Translations under genes and position numbers: made by a program
Notes under the pieces: model-generated
Told to the model about the DNA's origin: nothing
The model's input: only the letters and a program-made list of their open reading frames with translations
Database searches by the model: none
Shown here: piece after piece, positions 53,938 to 63,114 of the stretch
Layout: every line of letters starts with the position of its first letter
Position numbering within the stretch: the stretch's first letter is position 1
Source of the DNA: Neobacillus cucumis
GTDB lineage: Bacteria > Bacillota > Bacilli > Bacillales > Cytobacillaceae
Length of the DNA: 64,000 bases
Assembly (NCBI RefSeq): GCF_002860255.1
Contig: NZ_PGVE01000041.1
Span: 1 to 64,000 of the forward strand
Reading direction: 5' to 3'

Positions 53938-55151
53938 CAGTTCAGAGAACCTTGATTAAGAATGCAAGAGTATATACTCCTGATGCAGTGATTGAAAGAA
54001 GCTCAGTAGTTGTTAATAATGAAGGGAAAATAGAAGAAGCGGGAGTTTGTGAAAACTCTTCAACATATGACCGGATCATTGATGCTGAAGGATTATTACT
54101 GTTACCCGGGTTTATCGATATACATATCCATGGCGGGAATGGGTACAGTGTGATGGATGGGACATACGAAGCCTTATCGGGTGTCAGTACATACCATGCT
54201 AAACACGGCACTACCTCGTTTTTAGCAACGACGACAACAGGTACAAGAGAAGCGATTATAAAGGCTTTGAATTGTGCTGCAGACTCCATGGAAAAAGGGG
54301 TGCCGGGAGCAGAAATTATTGGAATCCACCTCGAAGGTCCTTATCTGAATCTAAAAAGATGCGGTGCCCAAAGTAAAGAAGAAATAAGGCCAAGTAATCT
54401 TATTGAACTAAAAGAATTTTTGGAAGCTGGAAACGGGCAGTTGAAGCTGGCCACCATAGCACCTGAGATTGAAAATGGGATGATGGCCCTGCAATTTCTT
54501 AAGGATAATGGTGTAACGGTTTCAATTGGACATTCAGATGCTACTTTTGAGCAAGTAAAAGAAGCAGTTAAAAAAGGCGCCTCACAAACGACACATCATT
54601 TTAATGGAATGAGCCCGGTTCATCATCGTGAACCAGGTGTTGCCGGGGCTGGATTAATAATGAATGAGATTACACCTGAAATTATATCGGATGGAATTCA
54701 TGTTCATCCAGCCATAGTAAAGCTCTTATTCGATACAAAAGGACCTTCGAACATCTGTGCAATTACGGATGCAGTTGCCTGTGCGGGGCTGCCTGAAGGA
54801 GAATATGGAGATGTTGTCATGAAAGAAGGCCAAGTGATGTTGAAGGATGGGTCCAGCCTTGCCGGAAGTACCTTAACCATGATCAATGCCTTTAAGAACA
54901 TCCTAACGTTTACTGGATATTCAATCGAAGCTATTTTACCTTCTTTTACCTTGGTCCCCGCGCGTCAGATTCATATGGGTCATCAAAAGGGTTCCATCGA
55001 AGCCGGTAAGGATGCTGACTTTTTATTAGTAGATTCAGAGCTTACCATTCTGTCTACTTTTGTAAAGGGAAAGGAAGTTTACAATTGTTCAGGCACATCA
55101 AGTTCTAAACCAATAAAAATCACACTGGAAAGGGTGCATGGAAATGATTAA
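53934..55151 (+). CDS. N-acetylhexosamine-6-phosphate deacetylase (NagA/AgaA-like)
   Basis: Protein of 405 residues of the amidohydrolase superfamily. Metal motif His64/His66 in GFIDIHIHGGNGY, catalytic Glu in HLEGPYLN, further His in IGHSDATFEQ and TTHHFNGMSPVHH, Asp in AITDAVACAG. It removes acetate from GalNAc-6-P (or GlcNAc-6-P) to give GalN-6-P for AgaS. Overlaps the kinase by 4 bases and the next gene by 8. No GlcN-6-P deaminase NagB is present, so the GalN route is the coherent one. Confidence 0.9.
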   Translation: MTVQRTLIKNARVYTPDAVIERSSVVVNNEGKIEEAGVCENSSTYDRIIDAEGLLLLPGFIDIHIHGGNGYSVMDGTYEALSGVSTYHAKHGTTSFLATTTTGTREAIIKALNCAADSMEKGVPGAEIIGIHLEGPYLNLKRCGAQSKEEIRPSNLIELKEFLEAGNGQLKLATIAPEIENGMMALQFLKDNGVTVSIGHSDATFEQVKEAVKKGASQTTHHFNGMSPVHHREPGVAGAGLIMNEITPEIISDGIHVHPAIVKLLFDTKGPSNICAITDAVACAGLPEGEYGDVVMKEGQVMLKDGSSLAGSTLTMINAFKNILTFTGYSIEAILPSFTLVPARQIHMGHQKGSIEAGKDADFLLVDSELTILSTFVKGKEVYNCSGTSSSKPIKITLERVHGND

Positions 55152-56403
55152 AGCTGCTTTAATTGGCGCAGGTTCAAGAGGAATGTTTGCTTATGCGTCT
55201 TATGCCTTGAAAAATCCAAGAGAAATTCAGTTTATTGCAGTTGCTGAGGGAAACTCGGGGCGGCGGGATAGATTCGCCAAAGACCATAAAATTCCAGAAG
55301 AAATGCAATTCACAACATGGGAAGAATTGCTCGATCAGCCAAAGCTCTGTGAAGCAATTTTAATTTGTACCCATGACCGAATGCACTACAAGCCAGTAAT
55401 GAAGGCAATTGAAAAGGGCTACAAGATTCTGTTGGAAAAGCCGATGTCCCCAGATCCAGTGGAGTCGCTTGAAATTGCCCAAAAGGCAGAAAAATATGGA
55501 AGTCTGATCACTGTGTGTCATGTTATGCGTTACTCTACTTATTTCAGGGCTTTAAAAGAAATAATAGATGAACAGAAAATTGGAAAGGTAATTTCCATTC
55601 AATGGAATGAGAATGTAGGTTTTTGGCACCAGGCACATAGTTTCGTTCGTGGCAATTGGCGCAATTCTATTGAATCAAGTCCAATGATTCTACAAAAATG
55701 CTGTCATGATATGGATATGCTTCAATGGCTGGTGAACGCAGAATGTACAAAAGTATCATCCTTCGGAAGTCTAACTTATTTTAAAGAAGAAAACGCTCCT
55801 GAAGGGTCATCAGATCGATGTACGACTTGCAAGGTGGAGCGGGAATGCATCTATTCTGCGGTTAAAATGTATCTGAACGAGAGAACAGACTGGCCAGCAA
55901 ATGTCGTTTCCCTTGAACCTACCTATGAGAAACGGCTGAAAGGCTTGGAGGAAGGTCCATATGGGCGATGTGTCTACCGCTGCGATAATGATGTGGTTGA
56001 CCATCAAGTAGTCAATCTATTATTTGATAATGAAGTAACGGTAGCCTTTACGATGACAGCTTTCACAAACGAAATTAGCCGGACTTTTAAAATCATGGGG
56101 ACAAAAGGGGAAATCCGCGGCGACGCCTTAAAAAATGAGATTGAAATTAAGTACTTTACTGGAAAAGTAGAAAGAATCAATCCAGAAAAGGTCGAAGGGG
56201 GACATGATGGTTCAGATACCCTCATTATGGAAGACTTCATTAGGCAAGTGAAGGAAAGTAACACCAACAGCACAACATCAGCGATGATTTCTACCAAGAG
56301 CCACCTGATTGCTTTCGCGGCCGAAGAATCAAGGCTTTCAGGAAAAACGATTGATATGAAAGAGTATTTGGACCGATTAAATGAAAAAAAATCCTTGGTT
56401 TAA
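55144..56403 (+). CDS. Gfo/Idh/MocA family NAD-dependent protein, possible glycosidase
   Basis: Protein of 419 residues from ATG 55144 (GGAAAGGG 9 bases before; an ATG at 55138 is only 3 away). N-terminal Rossmann AALIGAGSRGMFAY, LICTHDRMHYKPVMKAIEKGYKILLEKPMS, and the MRYSTYFRALKEI helix are family hallmarks. A Cys set RCTTCKVERECIYS (about 225) and later GRCVYRC suggest a metal site not found in ordinary sugar dehydrogenases. Some Gfo/Idh/MocA relatives (GH109) are NAD-dependent alpha-N-acetylgalactosaminidases. Here it could be a glycosidase or a sugar dehydrogenase; the sequence does not decide. Confidence 0.8.
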   Translation: MIKAALIGAGSRGMFAYASYALKNPREIQFIAVAEGNSGRRDRFAKDHKIPEEMQFTTWEELLDQPKLCEAILICTHDRMHYKPVMKAIEKGYKILLEKPMSPDPVESLEIAQKAEKYGSLITVCHVMRYSTYFRALKEIIDEQKIGKVISIQWNENVGFWHQAHSFVRGNWRNSIESSPMILQKCCHDMDMLQWLVNAECTKVSSFGSLTYFKEENAPEGSSDRCTTCKVERECIYSAVKMYLNERTDWPANVVSLEPTYEKRLKGLEEGPYGRCVYRCDNDVVDHQVVNLLFDNEVTVAFTMTAFTNEISRTFKIMGTKGEIRGDALKNEIEIKYFTGKVERINPEKVEGGHDGSDTLIMEDFIRQVKESNTNSTTSAMISTKSHLIAFAAEESRLSGKTIDMKEYLDRLNEKKSLV

Positions 56404-56488
56404 ATCAACTCAGCAGCTATGATCCTTACTCTCTATTACTTTGAAAATGATTAGGGACCCAGAGAATTTGTTAATGGAGGTTTTATAA

Positions 56489-59400
56489 TTGGGGATTAAG
56501 CGTTTTGTCAGAAAAGGGACTCGGACGAGCGCGGTTGCACTTCTTGCTTTTTCCCTCATGACAACCGGCAGTTTTGCAACCACCAATAATGTAAAGAGCA
56601 ATACAATTGACCAATTTGATGGCAGTCCGGAACAATGGGAAAATGTTTCACATGTAGCCTTCTCTTCTTCGCAGCATCTAGAAGAGCTAAAAGCTGTTCA
56701 AAAAAATGGAAAGTTATATGCGATGGTCAAAGGTCCTGGTCTCGGCTCTAAAGGAACTTGGTATTTAGATATAGATGGGAACGAAAAAACTGGCCTTTCA
56801 TTCCCATATTGGGATAACAGTACCGGAGTCGATGTAAAAATCGAAAACGGTGAAATTTTGATTGCAAGTGATGGGAATTGGATAAAAACAGGTCTTGCCA
56901 CAACAGCTTTTGAAGGTTCTACTTATGAGATGGAAGTAGATCTTTCGCAATTTTCTTCCTATGCGAACACGAACCTTAGGATTGCCTTTGCACAGCCGGG
57001 AAGTGAGTATTTGCCTTCACCAGGTGGTTTGATGCTTGTGGTACCGCCTCCTGCCGGAGCAGCGTTTGGTCAAGATGTAAAAATCTCAGTAGACGGTGAT
57101 TTTACGGATTGGGACGGAGTGGAACCCGCGGCATCATCATCAGATAATAAAACGACTCTTTATGCTGCACAGGATGAGGCAAATCTTTATGTCCTTGTAA
57201 AGGGGCGAATGGCAGAGTTTAATGATATTTTCATTGACACAGACCGCAGCTCAGACACTGGATACACAGATGCCGGCTGGCCTGGATTTGGGGGAGATTG
57301 GTTAATAGAAAATGGAGGACTTTTTAAAAGTACTGGTGCAGGCTGGAATTGGGGACCCGTTGATGGAGCTATGATTAAATATGCGGAAACAGGCTCTGGG
57401 GATAATAGGGTAATTGAATATAAAATTCCCTTTTCTGATATAAATCTATCAAAAGCTAGGACGATTACACTGGGGTTAGCTTCAAATGATATTAGAGTAC
57501 CAGATACGCAACAGAATACTCCTCTTGTCGTACCACCTCTTCCGAAAATATCGGTGGATGGACATTCTGATGAGTGGGAAGGGATACCTGCTATTGCAGG
57601 TCAAGGCAAAGTAACATCTATAAAAGCTTTTGCCAGAAATAATAAGATTGCTATTCTAGCACAGGCAGAATCATTTGACGAGGAGACCAATCTTTTTATT
57701 GATAGTGATAATAATCCTGAAACCGGATATCAAGGCTGGGAGTATAAACGAACCGGTGCAGATTATCTTGTTCAAAACGGAAATTTATACAAGAGTACAA
57801 GTGCGGGTTGGGCGTGGGATTTAATTGGACCAATCCCATGGGTTATAGCAGAAGCAGCACAAACAGGTCAAAAGCTTTTAGAAATGGAGATTGACCTCTC
57901 CTCATATTCAAACGCTGCCGAAACTATGCGCGTGGCACTTGGAGTAGGGGGGGACTATGCGCCTGCTTTAGATAGTGAGGGAGAATATGCTCTTGCGACG
58001 GGCCCTTCTGGTGGAGCAATAACAACAGATGGGAAGGGTGATGATTGGGCAAATATCGACCAAGGAATAAAAGGTAAAGGAGAAACGATCTCACTTAAGG
58101 CAGCGCAGGATGCGAAAAAGGTCTATCTGCTCGTTGAAGGTAAGAATGTTAATACGCAAAACACTTTTTACCTGGATACAGATGCTAATGTCGATACGGG
58201 CATAAAAACTACATCATGGAGCAATTTTGGCCCGGATGCAAAGATTCAATACAATCATTTATTCCTGCTTAATAAAAAGCAAAATGATTGGGAAGATAAA
58301 GGGCCTGTTCATGCTGAAATTACATCCGATTATGCACTGTTTTATTTTTATCAAGACGAAATTGGCCGGCAAGAGCCTAAACCATTCCGTATCACATATG
58401 TTGGAAAAAATGCATACAATCTCCCTGCCTTGGGGCAAAGCCCTTTAGAGTTAACACAAGGAATAAATATGAATCAAAAGACAGTGGGATATGAACCAAA
58501 GGAAAACTTTAACGTTTTGAACAACCCATTTATGGGATGGGTTGGTTGGGCTGATACAGATAAGACGCTCGTTCAGCCACATTCACTTGTGTATGCAAAC
58601 ATCACATGGCGTGAACTGGAACCGGAGAAAGGAAAATATAATTGGGAGGAAATTGAAAACAAATTTCAATTCGAAAAGTGGAAGAAGGAAGGTACACGAA
58701 TAAATCTTCGTTTTGTACTGGATGACCCGGGGAATGGACCTGAAATGGATATTCCCGATTGGCTTTACAATGAATTAATTCAAACTGAAGGGACAGACGG
58801 GGCGGGCAAATGGTACGATACTCCCCCATCCGTAGTAGGGAAAGGTTTTTCACCTAATTACAGTAGCCCGGTGTTAATAGCTGAACATGAGAGAGCAATT
58901 AAAGCTTTAGCTGAGAGGTATAACAATGACCAAGAAATTGCCTTTGTTCAAATAGGCAGTCTTGGACATTGGGGTGAGTTTCACAATTGGCCGGAGGAAG
59001 TTTCAGGGAAATTTCCGAATTTATCAGTTTCAGACCAGTATGTCGGTCATTACCTAAAATATTTCACTAACAAAATGCTGGGTATGAGAAAGCCATTTCC
59101 AATTGCTTCAGCTAATAAACTTGGTTTATTCAATGATGTATTTGGCAGCAAAGGCGCAACAGATACGTGGGTTGATTGGACTGTGAATGGCTGGAATGAA
59201 ATAGGCCCGTATGTTGATAATGGAGAGGATTCTGCAACAGTACAAGGAGCTTCTAAAATGCCTGATTTTTGGAAGTATGCTTATTCAGGAGGAGAATTTC
59301 ACAGCGGAAATCCGATGTTATCACTATCAGATAGCACCATTATGGAAACTTTAAGACAGGCGAGAGTAAGTCACACGTCCTGGATGGGCCCATCCTCACC

Positions 59401-59860
59401 TGCCTCTTTAGTAAAAGGGAAGGATGTTACAGACTCTGAGCAGGCGAATATTGATTTACTCCATAATATGATGGGCTACCATTTTGTATTAGAATCAGTC
59501 CGCCACGAAAATAAAGCAAGTATTGGGGATCAACTGAATCTATCAATGGACTGGAACAATAAAGGGGTTGCGCCATTCTACTTCGATTGGCCATTTGCAG
59601 TTGCCTTAGAAGACAGCCAAGGAAACATAGTAAAGAAAAGCATTCAAAAAATTGAATCAGTTGATATTCGTAATTGGCTGCCAGGAAGGAAATCACTAAA
59701 TGTTGACTACTCACTTTCAAAAAAACTCAAACCAGGACGGTACACAGTACTGATTGCTATTTTGGATCCGCAAAATAATCAGCCGGGCATTAAACTTGCA
59801 GTGGATGGTGAGAGGCCGGATGGCTGGACGCGCCTTGATTCCATCACATTGGCTAGGTAA
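56489..59860 (+). CDS. Secreted multidomain protein with four CBM9/DOMON-like repeats and a barrel-type hydrolase-like C-terminus
   Basis: Protein of 1,123 residues; TTG start 8 bases after GGAGG. Signal peptide to about residue 30 (LLAFSLMTTGSFA). Four related modules of 140-150 residues follow (about 35-185, 195-345, 352-505, 510-645). Each has an opening like ISVDGDFTDWDG and an acidic loop such as DTDRSSDTGY or DSDNNPETGY that may bind Ca2+; they resemble CBM9-like sugar-binding domains. From about 655 the sequence NPFMGWVGWAD, ANITWRELEPEKGKYNWEEIE, INLRFVLDDPG, GSLGHWGEFHNWPEE fits a (beta/alpha)8 glycosidase of DUF4832 type, with Glu in HWGEFHNW as acid candidate. Last 110 residues form a beta domain. 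Likely cleaves the glycan imported by this locus. Confidence 0.8.
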   Translation: MGIKRFVRKGTRTSAVALLAFSLMTTGSFATTNNVKSNTIDQFDGSPEQWENVSHVAFSSSQHLEELKAVQKNGKLYAMVKGPGLGSKGTWYLDIDGNEKTGLSFPYWDNSTGVDVKIENGEILIASDGNWIKTGLATTAFEGSTYEMEVDLSQFSSYANTNLRIAFAQPGSEYLPSPGGLMLVVPPPAGAAFGQDVKISVDGDFTDWDGVEPAASSSDNKTTLYAAQDEANLYVLVKGRMAEFNDIFIDTDRSSDTGYTDAGWPGFGGDWLIENGGLFKSTGAGWNWGPVDGAMIKYAETGSGDNRVIEYKIPFSDINLSKARTITLGLASNDIRVPDTQQNTPLVVPPLPKISVDGHSDEWEGIPAIAGQGKVTSIKAFARNNKIAILAQAESFDEETNLFIDSDNNPETGYQGWEYKRTGADYLVQNGNLYKSTSAGWAWDLIGPIPWVIAEAAQTGQKLLEMEIDLSSYSNAAETMRVALGVGGDYAPALDSEGEYALATGPSGGAITTDGKGDDWANIDQGIKGKGETISLKAAQDAKKVYLLVEGKNVNTQNTFYLDTDANVDTGIKTTSWSNFGPDAKIQYNHLFLLNKKQNDWEDKGPVHAEITSDYALFYFYQDEIGRQEPKPFRITYVGKNAYNLPALGQSPLELTQGINMNQKTVGYEPKENFNVLNNPFMGWVGWADTDKTLVQPHSLVYANITWRELEPEKGKYNWEEIENKFQFEKWKKEGTRINLRFVLDDPGNGPEMDIPDWLYNELIQTEGTDGAGKWYDTPPSVVGKGFSPNYSSPVLIAEHERAIKALAERYNNDQEIAFVQIGSLGHWGEFHNWPEEVSGKFPNLSVSDQYVGHYLKYFTNKMLGMRKPFPIASANKLGLFNDVFGSKGATDTWVDWTVNGWNEIGPYVDNGEDSATVQGASKMPDFWKYAYSGGEFHSGNPMLSLSDSTIMETLRQARVSHTSWMGPSSPASLVKGKDVTDSEQANIDLLHNMMGYHFVLESVRHENKASIGDQLNLSMDWNNKGVAPFYFDWPFAVALEDSQGNIVKKSIQKIESVDIRNWLPGRKSLNVDYSLSKKLKPGRYTVLIAILDPQNNQPGIKLAVDGERPDGWTRLDSITLAR

Positions 59861-59932
59861 TTAGAAGCCTAAAGTGGGCAAATGCTGAATTTGCCTGCTC
59901 TAAAATGGGTTAACAAAAAAGGAGGGGTTTAC

Positions 59933-61222
59933 TTGATTTCAATCAAAAGAAGCTTATTTATCTTAATCTCCTTATTAACACTATTGCTCCCGTTAGCCGC
60001 ATGCAGTAACAGTGAAACTAGCTCATCAAATGGAGATTCTGATGGTAAAGTGACATTGACCTGGTGGAGCCATGATGGTCCTGCTTTTGTAAAGGCCAAT
60101 AAACAATTTATTAAGGAGTATGAGGCCAAAAATCCAAATGTACAAATTAAATTACAAATCTTCCCCTATGACGCCTTTATCCAAAAACTAAAAGCGGCTT
60201 ATGCATCAAAGAATCCCCCTGACCTCGCTCAGGTTTTTGGCAGCTGGGTACCGCAATATTCAAAAAATGCATTGCTTTCCCCTATTCCTGACGATATGAA
60301 GGATTGGGCGAAATCTACCTTCTATGAACCTGCCTTAGGTGCCTACACGTTGGATGACAAATTATATGGAATACCACAGGAATATAATATTGAAAATGGC
60401 GGTGTATTGGCCAACCCGGACATGTTTAAGAAAGCCGGCCTTGAATATCCAAAAACATGGAACGAACTTATTGACGATGCTAAAAAACTGACCGTGACAA
60501 AAAACGGTAAAATTGATATAAAAGGCTTTGACTTCATCAGCGGTGACAATATTACATTTACGTTTTTATCGCTTATTCTTCAGCAAAAAGGAGATTATTG
60601 GACGAGTGACGGACATGTTAATTTTACGACACCAGAAGCAATAACAGCCATGGAGGAGCTTAAAAAGTTTGTTACGGATTATAAGGTAACGAATCTCCGT
60701 GATTTTAGCGGAAACCTGGATATCTCCGATCTTTTCTATAAAAACAAAGCAGCGATGGTTTATCGCGGACCATGGACAATCGCAGTGGGTAAGGAAAATT
60801 ATAAAACGGAGAAATTGGATTATATTCCTATTCCATCTTTTACTGACCAACCGCCATACTTTGCAGCTGAATCTGGCTGGGGTGAAATTGTTGCTAAAAG
60901 CAGTAAGCATCAAGAAGAAGCCTGGAAGTTTATTCGCTACATGACAGAAAAAGACAAAGCAAAATACTTTAATATCACAACATTTACTGTTCCTGCAAAC
61001 AAAGAAGCTGCCCAGGATCCGGAATTTTTGAAAGCCTTGCCAAAAATGAAAGCATCCATCGATGTCCTGCCATATGGAAGATTTATTGGGTTAATTGATA
61101 CAGATTTCTTGAAGAAGACGATTAATGATAACTTCCAGTTGATTGCGGCAGAAAAAACCTCAGTTGAGGATGGACTTAAGAAGATTGAAACCACCATAAA
61201 TCAAATGCTGGATAAAAAATAA
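59933..61222 (+). CDS. Sugar ABC transporter substrate-binding lipoprotein (second system)
   Basis: Protein of 429 residues; TTG 59933 has AAGGAGG upstream, and an in-frame ATG at 59882 without site is rejected because it would bury the signal peptide. Lipobox is LPLAAC, followed by a Ser/Asn/Asp linker. Fold features: LTWWSHDGPAFVKANKQFIKEYEAKNPNV, LKAAYASKNPPDLAQVFGSW, YGIPQEYNIENGGVLANPDMFKKAGL. Different from the binding protein at 49772, so it probably takes another oligomer or aminosugar. Confidence 0.92.
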   Translation: MISIKRSLFILISLLTLLLPLAACSNSETSSSNGDSDGKVTLTWWSHDGPAFVKANKQFIKEYEAKNPNVQIKLQIFPYDAFIQKLKAAYASKNPPDLAQVFGSWVPQYSKNALLSPIPDDMKDWAKSTFYEPALGAYTLDDKLYGIPQEYNIENGGVLANPDMFKKAGLEYPKTWNELIDDAKKLTVTKNGKIDIKGFDFISGDNITFTFLSLILQQKGDYWTSDGHVNFTTPEAITAMEELKKFVTDYKVTNLRDFSGNLDISDLFYKNKAAMVYRGPWTIAVGKENYKTEKLDYIPIPSFTDQPPYFAAESGWGEIVAKSSKHQEEAWKFIRYMTEKDKAKYFNITTFTVPANKEAAQDPEFLKALPKMKASIDVLPYGRFIGLIDTDFLKKTINDNFQLIAAEKTSVEDGLKKIETTINQMLDKK

Positions 61223-61232
61223 CCACTCCTTT

Positions 61233-61264
61233 GAATGGGAGGCGACTTGGATCACCTCCCATTC
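61233..61264 (+). terminator. Intercistronic hairpin after the second sugar-binding protein
   Basis: GAATGGGAGG pairs perfectly with CCTCCCATTC across 12 nt; placed as in the first ABC operon between binding protein and permeases. Confidence 0.75.
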
Positions 61265-61311
61265 TATTGTTTATTTGATAGGAATTATAAACTTGTGAAG
61301 GGGGGCCGCAC

Positions 61312-62262
61312 ATGTCATCTATTCCCGAAACAACTTCAACCAATTCTGCTCCAAAGGTTAAGGTGAAGAAAAAAGGAAAATCATCTCAAATAAAAGCCCA
61401 AAATCGTTTTGTATTCTTTTCATTAACACCCATCATGACATTATTTTTAGTCTTTTCAGTTATTCCAATTGTTTGGGGGCTGGTTTTGTCCTTTTATCAG
61501 TATAATGCGCTGGAAGAACATTCCCCATTTATTGGATTGCAAAATTATCGTGATATGCTAAAAGATGATGTTTTTATCAAATCATTCTGGAATACATTTA
61601 AATTTGTCATTATTGCTGTTCCTGCCAATATCGTTTTAACTTTAATGATTGCCATTGGTATTAATAAAATTAGAAGCAAGGTCTTTCGAGACCTGTTCAG
61701 GACCATTTACTTTCTGCCGTGTATTGCGCCTTTGGCTGGGTCTGCCGTTGTTTGGTCCACGATGTTTAACAAGGATACAGGCCTCTTTAATGTCATTCTT
61801 AATTCATTAAATATGCCGAGTGTTGATTGGCTATCCGATCCGGCGATTGCCATGTACTCGGTCATTGCAATGACACTTTGGGCTGACATAGGTTTTAATA
61901 TTGTCATCTTTATGGCAGGCCTTGATTCGATTCCCAAAATGTTTTATGAAGCTGCTGAATTGGATGGTGCCAACCGCTGGAAGAGCTTTTGGAATATCAC
62001 CGTTCCTTTGTTAAGCCGTACAACACTTTTTGTAACGATTATGACCTGTCTTTCCTATTTTCAAATGTTTCCTCAATTCCAAATCTTGACGAATGGTGAA
62101 CCTCAAAATGAAACCCGTGTGCTAGCCTTAAACATCTATGATCACGCATTTAAGTTTATGAATATGGGCTATGCTTCCGCAATCGCATCCGTCTTGTTTG
62201 TGATCATCCTGATTATTACGATTATGCAGCTTAAACTGGGAAAATCCCAGTGGGAATATTAG
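61312..62262 (+). CDS. Sugar ABC transporter permease, MalF-like (second system)
   Basis: Protein of 316 residues; Lys/Ser-rich cytoplasmic start of about 35 residues, then six membrane segments. EAA loop FYEAAELDGANRWKSFWNITVPLLSR. IYFLPCIAPLAGSAVVWSTMFN matches MalF-type permeases. Strong AAGGGGGGCC ribosome site. Works with the next gene and an unlinked ATPase. Confidence 0.92.
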   Translation: MSSIPETTSTNSAPKVKVKKKGKSSQIKAQNRFVFFSLTPIMTLFLVFSVIPIVWGLVLSFYQYNALEEHSPFIGLQNYRDMLKDDVFIKSFWNTFKFVIIAVPANIVLTLMIAIGINKIRSKVFRDLFRTIYFLPCIAPLAGSAVVWSTMFNKDTGLFNVILNSLNMPSVDWLSDPAIAMYSVIAMTLWADIGFNIVIFMAGLDSIPKMFYEAAELDGANRWKSFWNITVPLLSRTTLFVTIMTCLSYFQMFPQFQILTNGEPQNETRVLALNIYDHAFKFMNMGYASAIASVLFVIILIITIMQLKLGKSQWEY

Positions 62263-62275
62263 GAGGCAGGGCCAT

Positions 62276-63100
62276 ATGAAAAAGAAACTGGATCTTCCTT
62301 ATTTCTTCTTATTTTTATTCGTCTTTCTCGGTGCTGCCATTATGTTTATCCCATTCATTTGGATGGTGCTGTCTTCGTTTAAAGGCAGTGACGAAATTCT
62401 TTCAGGTGCAGCCAATATTTTTCCAAAGAAAATAACTTTTGAAGGATATAAAACAGTTTTTCAGGATGCTCCTTTTGTTCAATGGTTGATTAATAGTTTG
62501 ATATCTTCCACTCTGATTACACTGGCTACACTTTTTACTAGTGCAATGGCAGGTTACATTTTTGGCAAATTTAAGTTTAGGGGGCAGAAGTTTTCCTTTG
62601 TCCTGATTTTAGCGACCATGATGGTTCCCTTTCAAGTCATCATGATCCCAAGATATTTGATTGTTTCTGATTTGGGGTTAATCAATCATTTGACGGCATT
62701 AATCATTCCCAATTTAATCAGTGGATTTGGCATTTTCCTGGCGAAACAGTTTATTGAATCAATCCCTAATGATTTAATCGAAGCAGCCAGAATAGATGGG
62801 GCGGGAGAATTCCGGACATTCTGGAGTCTAATTTTACCGCAGATAAGACCGGCGTTATCAGCTGTCGGCATCTTTACTTTTATGGGAGCATGGAATGATT
62901 ATTTATGGCCGTTGATTGTTCTAAACGACCTTAATAAAATGACAGTTCCGCTGGCTTTAGTATTTTTTAACGGACAACATGTTGTGAATTACAATGTGGT
63001 AATGTCGGCCGGGGTGTTAATCATGATTCCTGTCGTGATTGTATTTTTATTGTTCCAACGCCAATTCATTAAAGGTATGACGATGACTGGAATGAAATAG
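62276..63100 (+). CDS. Sugar ABC transporter permease, MalG-like (second system)
   Basis: Protein of 274 residues, six membrane segments; EAA loop LIEAARIDGAGEFRTFWSLILPQIRPAL. MFIPFIWMVLSSFKGSDEIL and LAKQFIESIP are typical. 13 bases after the MalF-like gene. Confidence 0.92.
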   Translation: MKKKLDLPYFFLFLFVFLGAAIMFIPFIWMVLSSFKGSDEILSGAANIFPKKITFEGYKTVFQDAPFVQWLINSLISSTLITLATLFTSAMAGYIFGKFKFRGQKFSFVLILATMMVPFQVIMIPRYLIVSDLGLINHLTALIIPNLISGFGIFLAKQFIESIPNDLIEAARIDGAGEFRTFWSLILPQIRPALSAVGIFTFMGAWNDYLWPLIVLNDLNKMTVPLALVFFNGQHVVNYNVVMSAGVLIMIPVVIVFLLFQRQFIKGMTMTGMK

Positions 63101-63114
63101 GGAGGGACCTTTAA

